Of a DNA stretch of 64,000 nt, positions 13,691-24,561 are shown piece by piece. A program made the position numbers and the translations under genes. The notes beneath the pieces were generated by a model. It saw only the letters and a list, made by a program, of their open reading frames with translations. It did not search any database and was not told the DNA's origin. Numbering within the stretch: the stretch's first letter is position 1; every line of letters begins with the position of its first letter. Origin of the DNA: Neostapfia colusana (lineage: Eukaryota > Streptophyta > Magnoliopsida > Poales > Poaceae); NCBI GenBank assembly GCA_030760725.1, contig JASWHV010000001.1, positions 28,393,928 to 28,457,927 on the forward strand, in the 5' to 3' direction.

Positions 13691-14443
13691 AGCTCTTCTG
13701 TCGGGACTGTGCAGCCTCAAGTTCTCTTGTATCAACCGAACTCGGTCTTCGGCTTCGTTGACAAGATCAATCCCAAACAGAACTCTTTTGCCGGACTCAC
13801 ACCAATTCAGTGGTGTGCGACACTTCCGGCCATAGAGAGCTTCATATGGTGCCATTTTAATACTCGCTTGAGAACCGTTGTTGTATGAAAACTCCACCAA
13901 TGGTAGGTGATCATCCCAATTCCTACCGTGGTGGATGGCACACGCTCTCAACATGTCCTCAAGCACTTGGTTCACCCTCTCAGTTTGTCCATCGGTTTGA
14001 GGGTGATATGCGGAGCTTCTAATCAGCTTGGTGCCCAACGAGGCATGCAGCTGCTCCCAAAAACGAGCAACAAACAGCGCACCTCGATCTGAAATGATGG
14101 TCTTCGGGACACCATGTGAGCATACAATTCTGGAGAGGTATAACTCCGCATATTGCCTTGCTCGATAATGAGTGTTCACCGGTATGAAATGAGCTGATTT
14201 TGTCAACCGGTCGACGATCACCCATATCGAGTCATGCTTTCGGGATGTGAGCGGTAATCCGACGATGAAATCCATACTCACATCCTCCCATTTCCATGCT
14301 GGTATCTTTAAAGGTTGTAGCGGTCCGGCTTTCCGCATGTGATCAGCCTTGACCCGTCTACACGTATCACATTCGGATACGTATTTAGCAATCTCCCTCT
14401 TCATCCTCGTCCACCAAAATTTCTGTTTCAAATCTTGGTACAT
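13690..14443 (-). pseudogene. integrase core (B)
   Basis: The frame contains the zinc-binding cysteines (ECDTCRRVKA), the first catalytic Asp in MDFIVGLP, the second in IISDRGALF and the Glu in DGQTERVNQVLEDM, so the D,D,E triad is present. The His half of the zinc domain lies across a frameshift near 14440. The enzyme would join element ends to host DNA; this copy cannot be made as one protein. Confidence 0.85.
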
Positions 14444-15892
14444 CTTGTTACTTCCGGGATGAATGGAAAACTTAGGTGGGCTTCATCCAAGATCTTCTTC
14501 CGGAGTTTCATATTGCGCGGTACCACTATACGGTCGTTAAACCATATCGTACCGTTTTCATCCTTCCAGAAACATTTCACCTCTCTGTTGTCTAGTCTTC
14601 TCCGTATGTGAGACATACCTTTATCTCTTCTTTGAGCCTCAACAATCTCTTCACGGGTCGTTGGAATGAGCGCGAGATTATAAAGCGCGCCATACGGAAT
14701 GACACGGAGACTTGGTTCTTCAGCTTCCAACTCAGCAGCCGCCACGTTGTGAACGTGGGCTTTCCGACTAAGCGTGTCGGCAACCACGTTTGCTTTTCCC
14801 GGATGATAGTGGATCTCAATATCATAATCTTTGATGAGCTCCAACCATCTCTGTTGTCTCATATTCAGCTCCTTCTGCGTAAAGATATACTTCAAGCTTT
14901 TATGGTCGGTGTAGAGGTGAACAAGATTACCAAGTAGATAATGTCTCCACATCTTTAACGCCAACACCACTGCAGCAAGCTCGAGATCGTGAGTTGGATA
15001 ATGCTGCTCGTGGTTTCGCAGTTGACGAGACCCATAGGCGATTACACGCCCTTCTTGCATAAGAACACAGCCGAGACCGATGCCGGATGCATCACAGTAT
15101 ACATCAAATGGCTTCGTCGTGTCTTGCTGAGCAAGAACTGGAGCTGTTGTGAGATGTTTCACCAAAGTTTTGAATGCTGCTTCACATGCTGCATTCCACA
15201 TGTATTTAGTGCCCTTCTTCAGCAGCTCCGTCATTGGTTTAGCAATTTTTGAGAAGCTCGGAATGAACATCCGATAATACCCCGCTAAACCTAGGAAACT
15301 TCGGACCTCGTGGACAGATTTGGGAGATTCCCACTTCAGCACTTGTTCAATCTTGCTGGGGTCCACGACGATGCCTTCTGCTAAAATAATATGGCCTAGG
15401 AAAGGCACTTGATCAATCCAGAACTCGCACTTGCTGAACTTGGCATATAATTTGTGCTCCCTCAACCGTTGTAGCACGATGCGCAGATGTTCAGCGTGCT
15501 CTTCTTCAGATTTGGAGTAAACCAATATGTCGTCAATGAATACCACGACGAACTTGTCTAACTCCGGCATGAATACAGAATTCATTAAGTACATGAAGTG
15601 TGCCGGAGCGTTGGTTAATCCAAATGACATGACGAGGTACTCATAGAGTCCGTATCTCGTCGAGAAAGCTGTCTTCGGTATGTCCTCCGGTCGGATCTTG
15701 ATTTGATGATACCCCGACCGAAGATCCATCTTCGAAAATACCCTTGCATCCACAAGTTGATCGAACAGGATGTCGATGCGGGGCAAAGGATACTTGTTCT
15801 TTATTGTGACAGCATTGAGAGGACGGTAATCCACACATAGCCGTAGTGTTTCGTCCTTCTTCTTAACGAACAGCGCTGAGCAACCCCAAGGT
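14440..15892 (-). pseudogene. reverse transcriptase and RNase H (B)
   Basis: The minus-strand frame runs from FVKKKDETLRLCVDYRPLN through the RT active site FIDDILVYS, the LGHI/GLAGYYR thumb region, RNase H (DVYCDASGIGLGCVL, YTDHKSLKYIFT) and the HPGKANVVAD spacer. There are no stops in about 480 codons. The upstream part (gag, protease, RT start) is missing because the sequence changes at 15893 to LTR C. The apparent first 25 residues of the longer frame lie in LTR C and are not part of this protein. Confidence 0.88.
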
Positions 15893-16111
15893 TGTAACGA
15901 CCCCAAATTCTGAATGTGAGACAAAAAAAACGCCCTTCTCCTTCCCCTCCATACCAAAAGAACCATACACGACGGTTTTCCTTGCCCTCACCGCAGCCCT
16001 CTTCTCTCTCCCCGCTCTATTATCGCATGTGAGAAAGGATTCGACCATGTGCCAAATTTGCGGCATCTCTCCATCAACCGGCGCCTCCCCAACCATCACC
16101 CCTCCTTCCTC

Positions 16112-16118
16112 TATAAAA
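16112..16118 (+). promoter_or_regulatory. TATA box of LTR C
   Basis: TATAAAA within CTCTATAAAACC; the same motif is kept in the 3' LTR at 24735-24741. Transcription would start about 30 bases on, setting the U3/R border near 16145. Confidence 0.65.
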
Positions 16119-17680
16119 CCGACCCATAGCCGGCCATTTTCCGTCACAAAAACTGCTCTCGTTTCTCTCCCGAATAGAAAACTGCTCACTCCCCATTTCC
16201 TCGAAAACAACCACTGATCTTCGGTGTTGACACTTCCAACATTGTCACAAGGTCACCAAGAGGGTTTCCAGAGGAAAAACGACGAAGAAACAGTGCTACA
16301 GTGCTTGCCCGACAAAGATCGCCGGCGTTTACAGTTCCCCGCCGTCAACCGACCTTCTGTGACCAATTCGGGTTCACAAAACATCCTAGGTGAGTTCCCC
16401 ATTCCTTCCTCTTCAATTTGGAGTAGAAAACGCAAGAAACGGATGAGAATCGGCGAAGATCGGCCTTCTCCGGCGAGGTCGCCGCCGGTTTCCGGCGGGC
16501 GCGAGGAAGAAAAGGGGGGAGCGACGTGGCCGCTTCTGAGCCCTCGGATCCGGAGTGTGCGGCTAAGATGAAAACAAAACATACCCCTTCGCTACATTAA
16601 ATCCGAACCATCCGATCAGAGATCAACGGCCCACGTTTAAAACAGTTATAAACGTTAGATTTTTCTGATTAGGTCCCTGGAGATTCAAATTAGTATGAAA
16701 CAGTCCCTGTACTTTACAAAATAAACCTTAGGCTTTATAGAATTTAGAAAATTCACTGTAAACTAGCTAAATAGCCCCTGCGCATTTTGAAAATTAGCAA
16801 AATCATTATGTAAATGCATTTTGAACCCTAGAAAAACTGAAAGTATTTCAATTTGGCCCAAATTAGTTTTAAAGTTGGTTTTAATTCTGTAATTAATCAA
16901 ATTAGACTAAATAATTTCTGAAAAATGTTAGAAAATTATTAAAAGCCCTGATTAAATGTTCTGATCAGAATATTAACTTTGAAATTAAAAGTAAGTAATT
17001 CCAAAGGCTGAAATTAATCATATAATGACAAATTAATTCTGAAAATTAAAATAAAAACAATATAGATGTCAGAAAAATTATGGAAACTCATTAAATAGCA
17101 TAAGATTATTCTGTTTTTATACTTTTATGTATTTAAAGTTTCTGTAGTCCAGAATAATTATTTAAAAGGCTGAAAATGCATTTTTTTAAATATTAAATAA
17201 ATGCTGAAAAAAAGATGAAAATATTATATAATGAAGGAAAATTATAAAAACTGTTCCAAATACATAAATAGGTTCTGAAATGTAGAAAAAAGTAATATGA
17301 GTTCTGAAAATGCTTATAGTAATAATTTAAATGACTTTTAGGATTTAATTATTTATAAAAAATTAACATATATACACATAAAATTCTAGAAATTAATAAG
17401 ATCCATGTAAAATTAGAAAAATGAGTATTCTTACTGTAACAAAGATAACATAAAAGATATAGATGTCCATTTGAGACTTAATTTCATTTCAAACCACATA
17501 AAATGACATAAAATCAATAAGTATATGAGTGTAATCAAACATATATGATTAAAATACATTGCTAAGATTCTTATGGCATGTTTGGCATTGTTTTGTGTGT
17601 GCATATGAATGGCTAGAATCAAATCAAGAACTACTTCCAAATCTTCAAGAGCAAGAATTTGAAGTGAATCACCTTTCATT

Positions 17681-17691
17681 CAAAGGCAAGT
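17681..17691 (+). other. conserved donor-like splice site in LTR
   Basis: CAAAG/GCAAGT matches the consensus of the rare GC-AG intron class. The same AAAG/GCAAGT is found at 26305/26306 (C), 49299/49300 (E), 57829/57830 (F) and on the minus strand in D (40766/40765; 45602/45601). In E's 3' LTR it reads AAAAAG/GTAAGT at 52055/52056, a standard donor. Candidate acceptors abut the start codons at 19258 and 20399. Splicing is inferred only. Confidence 0.45.
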
Positions 17692-17940
17692 GTTCCTTGA
17701 CCACTTTGTTCCTATTCTAGGATGATTAGTTAGAATGCTTGCATGATGTCATTAACATGAAACCTAATTTAGGTTGTTTCCCTAGATATATTCCTTTATC
17801 ATTCCTTGTTGAACCATGGAAGGACTTAGTTGATATTTATTGGTTATCATTTTATGAGCTTAGCCATGCTTAGTACATAGAAAATGAATGAAACATTATG
17901 TGGATAGTCTTGTGGAATTATATGAAGGACATAAGAGTGT

Positions 17941-18560
17941 GTCAGGGTGTTAGGAATCTACGCAGGCTGGTTGTTTGGTTGGTGCTTTGTGCACGAGACT
18001 CAGGAATGAGTTAGTGCCTGTCTTAGATTCTAAGGACCGGTTCATGGAACAGTTAACCCGACTTTACAGTGCCACCACAAGACTTAGATGGGGCAGCTTG
18101 GCCAATTAATTAGGTGTTTGCCGTTATAGTATGAGTGTTTGGATGGTGCGAGGAATGGGAGTCCATTTTTTACTGCCCTGGGAACTGCAAGGCTCAAGAG
18201 GGGGCTTCTGTAGGGGAGGGTTTACTCCCAGGAACTACAGCGGTGAAACCTCAGTGGGCTTGTACTTGCCGGTAGACCCTTTGTAAAGGCCATGTAGTGA
18301 TCTCCTGATCGCACACCAAAGGAAGTGTGTAATGTGGCTTGCAACCACGGATATCAGGGAGGTTTCTTAGTCCACCTGGTAACAGGGGATGAAATCACTA
18401 CTTGTGGGTAAAGTGGTACAATCTCTGCAGAGAACCAAACTGTCATGACAGCCGTGCTCACGGTCAAGAGCGGCTTGGACTTGTCCATGATTAGCGAGAC
18501 ATGGATGTGGGTTGAAAGAGGTTGTTGGGTGGTGTAACCTAACATTAGTGACTTAATTAT
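17941..18560 (+). repeat. LTR core shared by C, D, E and F
   Basis: About 0.6 kb with recurrent blocks, among them GTGCACGAGACTC, GTGAAACCTCAGTGGGCT, CCCTTTGTAAAGG and GGGGATGAAATCACTAC. Copies also lie near 26561-27180, 49550-50165, 52310-52925 and 58085-58660 (plus), and near 39925-40480 and 44763-45318 (minus). The flanking LTR parts differ greatly between families, so this block is conserved or has been exchanged. Confidence 0.85.
18440..18463 (+). promoter_or_regulatory. two adjacent palindromes in LTR core
   Basis: CTGTCATGACAG is directly followed by CCGTGCTCACGG; both are inverted repeats. The pair is intact in E (50055-50078; 52803-52826) and F (58581-58604). In D's left LTR (39966-39989) the first reads CTGTCTAGACAG, still a perfect palindrome after a double change. 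C's 3' LTR (27060-27083) and D's right LTR have mismatches. Could be a dimeric protein-binding site or RNA hairpins; no function known to me. Confidence 0.5.
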
Positions 18561-18747
18561 GGAGTTGGTGGGATTACCATTTAGTAAGATAGGTTGCTAA
18601 TCGAAGCTAAGGCTTAGGATTAATGCATAGTGCTTAACCATGTTAGCATTTCCTTGCTATTGGCCTTCATAACATTCTTTACTACACTTGCTGAGTACCT
18701 TTGGTACTCAAACTTGCTTTTGTTGGACATCATATTGCTGCTCAGGT

Positions 18748-18804
18748 GCAAATGAATATGTAGACCTTGATGAGGAGGACTTCGATCCCGAAGAGTTGTT
18801 CTAG
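18748..18804 (+). other. short acidic coding-like exon in LTR
   Basis: After an acceptor-like TTGCTGCTCAG the frame reads ANEYVDLDEEDFDPEELF and a stop. C's 3' LTR and both E LTRs (about 50365-50418 and 53111-53168) keep the frame and stop, with changes that are mostly synonymous or conservative (V/I, L/F). D and F share the acceptor but differ after it. No start codon in frame; it would need splicing to an upstream exon. Speculative. Confidence 0.3.
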
Positions 18805-19050
18805 GTTGGCGAAACCCCCGGGCAACGCCTGTGGAACTAGAGCATCCACGCTAGAATCTTCCGCTGTCATGTTACTAGTGCACTAGTATTCTTAATTGAT
18901 GGTTTATGTCTTATGATGTAATATTACGTTGTATGATAAACTTGGCTTGTAATATAATGATATTTCACTCTTGTCGGCACATGTATGAGTCCTGGCATAC
19001 ATGTGAGAATACGCTTGGGTGTTCCTTTTGGAAAACCGGGTGTGACATAG

Positions 19051-19063
19051 TGGTATCAGAGCC
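19051..19063 (+). other. primer binding site of element C
   Basis: TGGTATCAGAGCC, complementary to the initiator tRNA-Met 3' end, three bases after the LTR end at 19047. Confidence 0.92.
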
Positions 19064-19257
19064 AGGGTTGTCCCTAGGACGCAGACCTAGTTAGAAATGG
19101 ATGGGATAGACATCACTATTTTATTAAAAACTATTTTACTAAATATTTTGTTAGAAGGAGGATTATTTAGATTATATATATGTTGTCTAACCTCATGTAT
19201 ACTCAAAATTATATTATTGTTTATTTTCTAACACGTTTTAAATTTTTCTTGAAACAG

Positions 19258-20034
19258 ATGGCATGCACACGTCTTACGGCCCGTAAATCCACCGGAGGAC
19301 GAGTTCCTCGACACCAGCTGGCTGAACGCACTGTCGAGCATGTGGACAACCCCGCCACCTACCAGACCCACGGGGAGCCTACTAGAGGCATGGTGGATCG
19401 CCTTAGACACCTCCTTCGCTGTGCTGGTTACACCAGCAAGCTAGAGGTGCAGTACGACACCACTCGAGTTTCTCGTGCAGAACGTGATGAGTGGAAGTCG
19501 CAGGCGAGGATCTACTATGAGAACAAACTGCTCAAGATCCACAATTCGCCAGCATGGAGGTCTACCATGGCAGAGGCTGAGAAGGATGCCACTTGGGAGG
19601 CGATCACTTGCCAGAGCTACACCAACCGTGGCCGCCTTGAGGGGACTCAATACATGTACACCCCTCGGCGACAAAGTGGAAGTGCAGTGTTCAACTACGA
19701 GCAAATCCATGAAGGTTGCAACATAGTGCAGATGGATATGAGCCTCAAGGTAGGAGTTGACGCCAGCACCAGGCTACAGAACTGCCAACAGGAGCTTCAA
19801 GACGTACGTGACCTTTTGAAGAAGACGGAGGCCATAATGCGTGGACTGATAAGGATGAGGGATGGAGAAGTGAGTGATCTCTATGCTTCAGATGGAGACA
19901 CTTGGACTCCGGACTCTCCAGACCGTAGGGCAGCCAAACGCCCTCATGCTTCACCACCACCTGAGGCCTCCACAGCTGAGTCAGAGGCTAGCAATCCTGA
20001 TGATGATGGCGGGAACCCACAGGAGGATGCATAG
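19258..20034 (+). CDS. extra ORF of element C with histone H3-tail-like N-terminus
   Basis: An intact 258-codon frame lies between the primer site and gag, where most Ty3/gypsy elements have only leader. The start at 19258 is preferred to an upstream in-frame ATG (19180) because the first 26 codons of the longer frame are AT-rich and hydrophobic, and the H3-like region begins at this Met. After Met, residues 1-21 align without gaps to the H3 tail with 15 of 21 identical, including TARKSTGG and QLA; K4 is R, K14 is R, K18 is H and R2 is C, so K9/S10 is the main modifiable context kept. Residues 40-170 resemble nothing I can name. Residues about 165-205 could form a coiled coil. The tail has a basic RRAAKRP (possible nuclear signal) and ends acidic. 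CAG abuts the ATG, suggesting a spliced message. Function unknown; chromatin mimicry is inference. Confidence 0.7.
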   Translation: MACTRLTARKSTGGRVPRHQLAERTVEHVDNPATYQTHGEPTRGMVDRLRHLLRCAGYTSKLEVQYDTTRVSRAERDEWKSQARIYYENKLLKIHNSPAWRSTMAEAEKDATWEAITCQSYTNRGRLEGTQYMYTPRRQSGSAVFNYEQIHEGCNIVQMDMSLKVGVDASTRLQNCQQELQDVRDLLKKTEAIMRGLIRMRDGEVSDLYASDGDTWTPDSPDRRAAKRPHASPPPEASTAESEASNPDDDGGNPQEDA

Positions 20035-20398
20035 AACCCAGGGGACAACTAGGATAGGTGTCCTTGCTCATGTAATGGCTCGTATAGTACATATGTATGG
20101 TATTGTATTGACTAGTGTGTAATGGTTGATTAGTGTACTTGTTTAGGTTGATGATGTAATGTGTTGTTAGTGTATGAACGAGAGTTGTGAAAGCCGTATG
20201 CTTATGTTCACAACCTCATTAGTGTATGTACATATCTATTAAGGAATATAAATGCTTAGTTTGCTTCAACCCTGATCATTTAATGAAGGAAGTAGAAACT
20301 TTTGTAACTCTTGTGTAGAACTTATGAAATAAATACACAACGTAATACACTTAAGAGAACATTTATAAATTAAGTTTAAATATAGTCTTTCACAATAG

Positions 20399-22138
20399 AT
20401 GGCAGGAAGAAGGAGACGCAACGAAGGGAACAACAACAATGAGGCTGCAGAGTTTCCTTTACCTGGATACCAGCCACGAGTTGCACGCAGAGCTGATGGA
20501 GAGGTGATACAACAGATGATGAACATGCAAAACCAACTCATTCAAAACTTGACACAAGTGGTGGCCAACATGCAACAACCTCAACCACAAATTCAGAATG
20601 CACCACGTCAACCCAAGTTGAATGAATTCCTAAGCACCCAACCACCAAGGTTCGATAATGTTATAGAGCCATTAGAAGTTGATGATTGGCTCAAGAATAT
20701 TGAGAACAAGTTGCAGATCATACAATGCCCAGGACGTGAGAGGGTACTCTTTGCTTCTCACCAACTATATGGATCTGCAGCGGACTTGTGGACGGCATAC
20801 AAAGAAGCTCATGAGGATCCAGAAAGTATCTCATGGAATGAGTTCAAACTCGCATTCCTCAATCACTATGTTACAGCAGGAGAAATCAAGAACAAGCGGA
20901 AGGAGTTCCTCAACCTGAAGCAAGGTAGCATGTTCGTGCGAGAATACCATACTAAGTTCACACAGTTATCTCGCTATGCTCCGGGGGACATAGACACGGA
21001 TGAAAAGAAACAAGACTGTTTCATTGAGGGCTTGAACTCAGAAATACAGTATGCCATGTCTTCAAGTGACTATGAAAGTTTTCAAAAGCTCATCAAGAAG
21101 GCTTTCATAGTGGAAACAAAAAGACAGAAGTTAGTTGAGGAGCAAAAGAGGAAAATGAACTTGCAAGGACAGTCTTCTAGCAGCAGCAGTCGGCCCCGTT
21201 TCTCATCACCGCCGACGGGAGCAATGAATCGACCTATAGCTCCCAACCAGTTTCATAGGAGCTACAACCCTGCTGCTAGGAATCCAACTTTTCAACCATA
21301 ACAGCAGCGACAACAAGTACAGCAACAACGTCCAGCCTTTCAACCTCGTCCTGCAGGGTCAAATCCTCCAAATGCACAACAAGGCAACAAAGAACCAATG
21401 AACAAGGTCACGGGGCAATGCTTCAACTATGGAGAAACGGGAAACTATGCCAATCGGTGCCCCAACAAGAAGCCACCTCAACCACAGAATCTTGTGCGTG
21501 GCAAGGTGAATCATGTGACCATGGAGGAAGCACAAGAGGCACCAGATGTGGTGATTGGTATGTTCTCTGCCAATACTTATCCTGCTACAATTCTGTTTGA
21601 CTCTGGTGCAACACACTCATTCATAGCCAAGGAATTCATAACCAAGCATAACTTACCAATTACATCTATGAATCGAGTGTTAGTAGTGAATTCTCCTGGA
21701 GGAGAAATAAAGACAAAACAAATATGTCCCAAAGTAAAGTTAGGAGTTAATGGAGTAGAATTCCTTGCAAATCTCATTGTGATAGAATCACAGGGGATAG
21801 ATATCATCTTAAGGATGGACTGGTTAACCAACTATAAAGGAGTTATACATTGTTCAACGAGAACAGTGGAACTAACACATACGGATGGAACAAAGGTTGA
21901 GTTCACATCTCTTCAAGTACCATCTGGAAATGTTCAACTCAACAAGACAGAAGTAGTTATTGAAGATATGAAGGTTGTCAACGAATTTCCAGATGTGTTT
22001 CCCGAGGAGTTACCAGGTATGCCACCGAATCGAGAAGTAGAATTCATTATAGAATTAGTATCTGGTACTGCTCCCATATATAAAAGGCCATATAGGATGG
22101 ATACCCAACAGCTAGCAGAACTCAAGGATCATATCTGA
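20399..22138 (+). pseudogene. gag and protease of element C
   Basis: Starts at the ATG at 20399, right after an acceptor-like CACAATAG. Residues about 80-230 form the retrotransposon gag domain (LNEFLSTQPPRF, DDWLKNIENKL, FVREYHTKFTQLSRYAPG). A TAA at 21299 interrupts an otherwise open frame that continues into a CCHC-type zinc knuckle; two of its four ligands are changed (second Cys to Tyr, His to Asn). The aspartic protease follows with the catalytic LFDSGATHSFI. The frame stops with TGA at 22136, before RT. Coat and processing proteins of the element, not functional in this copy. Confidence 0.9.
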
Positions 22139-24561
22139 GAGTTATCAGAGAAAGGGTATATCCGCCCTAGTTCCTCACCCTGGGAGCTCCAGTCATATTT
22201 GTACCGAAAAAGGATGGGACCAAGAGGTTGTGTGTAGATTACCGTGCCCTCAATGAGGTGACGATCAAAAACAAGTATCCTTTGCCTCGTATTGAGGACT
22301 TGTTTGATCAATTAAGAGGTGCATGTGTATTCTCCAAGATTGACCTCCGCTCCGGATATCATCAACTAAAGATAAGAGAATCGGATATCCCGAAGACAGC
22401 ATTTGTTTCTAGGTATGAATATACAGTTATGCCTTTTGGACTAACAAATGCTCTAGCATATTTCATGTACCTTATGAATAAGGTGTTCATGAAATACTTG
22501 GACAAGTTTGTAGTAGTGTTCATTGATGATATCCTCATATACTCAAAGAATGAGAAAGAACATGAAGAGCACCTGAGAATAGTATTACAAAAGCTAAGAG
22601 AAAACCAACTTTATGCCAAATTCAGTAAGTGTGAATTTTGGCTTAAGAAAGTTGCTTTTCTGGGACATATTATCTCCGAAGGAGGAATATCAGTAGACCC
22701 AGAAAAGATATCTGGTGTTCAAAAGTGGAAGACACCAGAGAATGTCGGAGAAATCTGAAGCTTCTTAGGGTTGGTAGGCTATTACCGAAGGTTCATTGAA
22801 GGATTTTCAAAAATAGCCAAGCCACTCACAAAGATGTTGAAAAAAGGAGCTGCTTTCGTATGGTCTCAAGAGTGTGAATCAAGCTTTCAAGAATTAAAGA
22901 AGAAGTTAACAACTGCCCCAGTCTTGGTTATGCCCGATATGGAGAAATCATTCTCTGTCTATTGTGATGCTTCAGGAAAGGGGTTAGGATGTGTACTTAT
23001 GCAAGAAGGGCATGTTATTGCCTATGCTTCCCGACAACTTCGGAAGCATGAGAAGAACTATCCTACCCATGACCTAGAGTTGGCAGCAGTTGTACATGCA
23101 CTGAAATTATGTAGACATTACTTGATGGGTAAGAGAACCGAAATCTATACCGATCATAAGAGTTTGAAGTATATCTTCACTCAACCAGATCTCAACCTTC
23201 GGCAAAGGAGATGGTTGGAGTTCATTAATGATTTTGATGTGGCAATCAATTACCATCCTGGAAAAGCTAATGTGGTTGCAGATGCCTTGAGCAGAAAGAC
23301 ACATGTTAACAATAAGAGATATACAACCACAACTTTGTGAAGAGTTTGCAAAACTCAACTTATGCTTGGTGAATCATACAGAAGCCATAGCAATGGAAGT
23401 TGACTCAACTCTAGAAAAAGATATACGAAATGGTCAAAAGAACGATAAAAAGATCAAAGAAATCAAGGAGTTGATCAAAGAAAATAAAGCCCCGGGATTT
23501 AGAGAAGATGAGAATGGTATCATAGGTATGGTAAAAGAATATGTGTGCTAGACATCAAGGAAATAAAGAAGTTAATTATAAAAGAGGCTCATGATTCTGA
23601 TTATTCTATCCATCCTGGAAGTATAAAGATGTATCATGATCTTAAGACAAGATATTGGTGGTACGGAATGAAAAGGGATGTTGCAGAGCATGTAGCATTG
23701 TGTGACACATGCCAGCTAGTCAAAGCAGAACACCAAAGGCCGGCAGGGCTATTACAACCACTAAAGATACCTGAATGGAAGTGGGAAGAAATTGGGATGG
23801 ACTTTATAGTGGGTTTGCCCAGAACACAAACAGGGTATGATTCAATATGGGTGATAGTGGATAGATTGACTAAAGTTGCTCATTTCATTCTAGTTAAGGA
23901 AAATTATAACGGTTCCAAACTAGCAGAACTGTATATGTCGAGAATAGTCTGTCTACATGGTGTACCTAAAAAGATAGTGTCAGATAGAGGTACACAGTTC
24001 AACTCAAGATTTTGGCAGAAATTACATGAGTCCATGGGAACCCGATTGAATTTCAGTTCTGCATATCATCCACAAACTGATGGGCAAACAGAAAGGACCA
24101 ATCAAATTCTTGAAGATATGCTCAGAGCTTGTGCTCTCAAAAATAGTAGGAGTTAGGATAAGAATTTGCCATATGCGGAATTCTCCTACAATAATAGCTA
24201 CCAAGCAATTATGAAAATGTCCCCATTTGAGGCTCTATATGGAAGAATATGTAGAACTCCACTATTTTGGGATCAAATAGGTGAGAATAAGGTGTTTGGA
24301 TCTGAAGTACTAAAAGATGCAGAAAAGAAAGTAAGAGAAATTCGCAATAATCTGAAGATAGCTCAAACAAGACAAAAGAGTTATGCGGACACAAGGCGAC
24401 GAGAACTAGTCTTCGAAGTGGGAGACTATGTGTATCTCAAAGTGTCACCCATGCGTGGACTAAAGAGATTTAAAGTAAGAGGGAAACTAGCACCTCGGTA
24501 TATCGGACCATTCAAGATACTGGAACACAAAGGAGAGGTAGCATATCAGTTGGAGTTACCC
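22139..24561 (+). pseudogene. RT, RNase H and integrase of element C
   Basis: RT shows LCVDYRALN and the active site FIDDILIYS; RNase H shows SVYCDASGKGLGCVL and YTDHKSLKYIFT; integrase shows the zinc Cys pair (LCDTCQLVKAE) and catalytic MDFIVGLP, IVSDRGTQF and DGQTERTNQ. Damage: a frameshift near 22190, TGA at 22756, frameshifts near 23320 and 23525, TAG at 24154. The stops are C-to-T or G-to-A changes, as expected for decay of methylated DNA. After GEVAYQLELP the frame runs straight into LTR sequence at 24562, so the chromodomain expected here is gone. Confidence 0.9.

Larger units (their letters stand above)
15893..19047 (+). mobile_element. 5' LTR of element C
   Basis: Starts TGTAACGACCCC and ends GGTGTGACA, directly before the primer site. 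It has a TATA box 220 bases in, a donor-like CTAG/GTGAGTT near 16389, an AT-rich middle (16660-17450), a second donor-like site at 17685/17686 and the shared LTR core at 17941-18560. The 3' LTR copy is closely similar, with scattered substitutions and short indels. Confidence 0.9.

Noticed and set aside
15893..15966. N-terminal 25 codons of the long RT frame of B
   Set aside because: These bases belong to LTR C; the frame is open across the junction by chance.
19180..19257. Upstream ATG for the H3-like ORF
   Set aside because: The 26 extra residues are AT-rich and hydrophobic, and would hide the H3-like end; an acceptor-like site lies right before the ATG at 19258.
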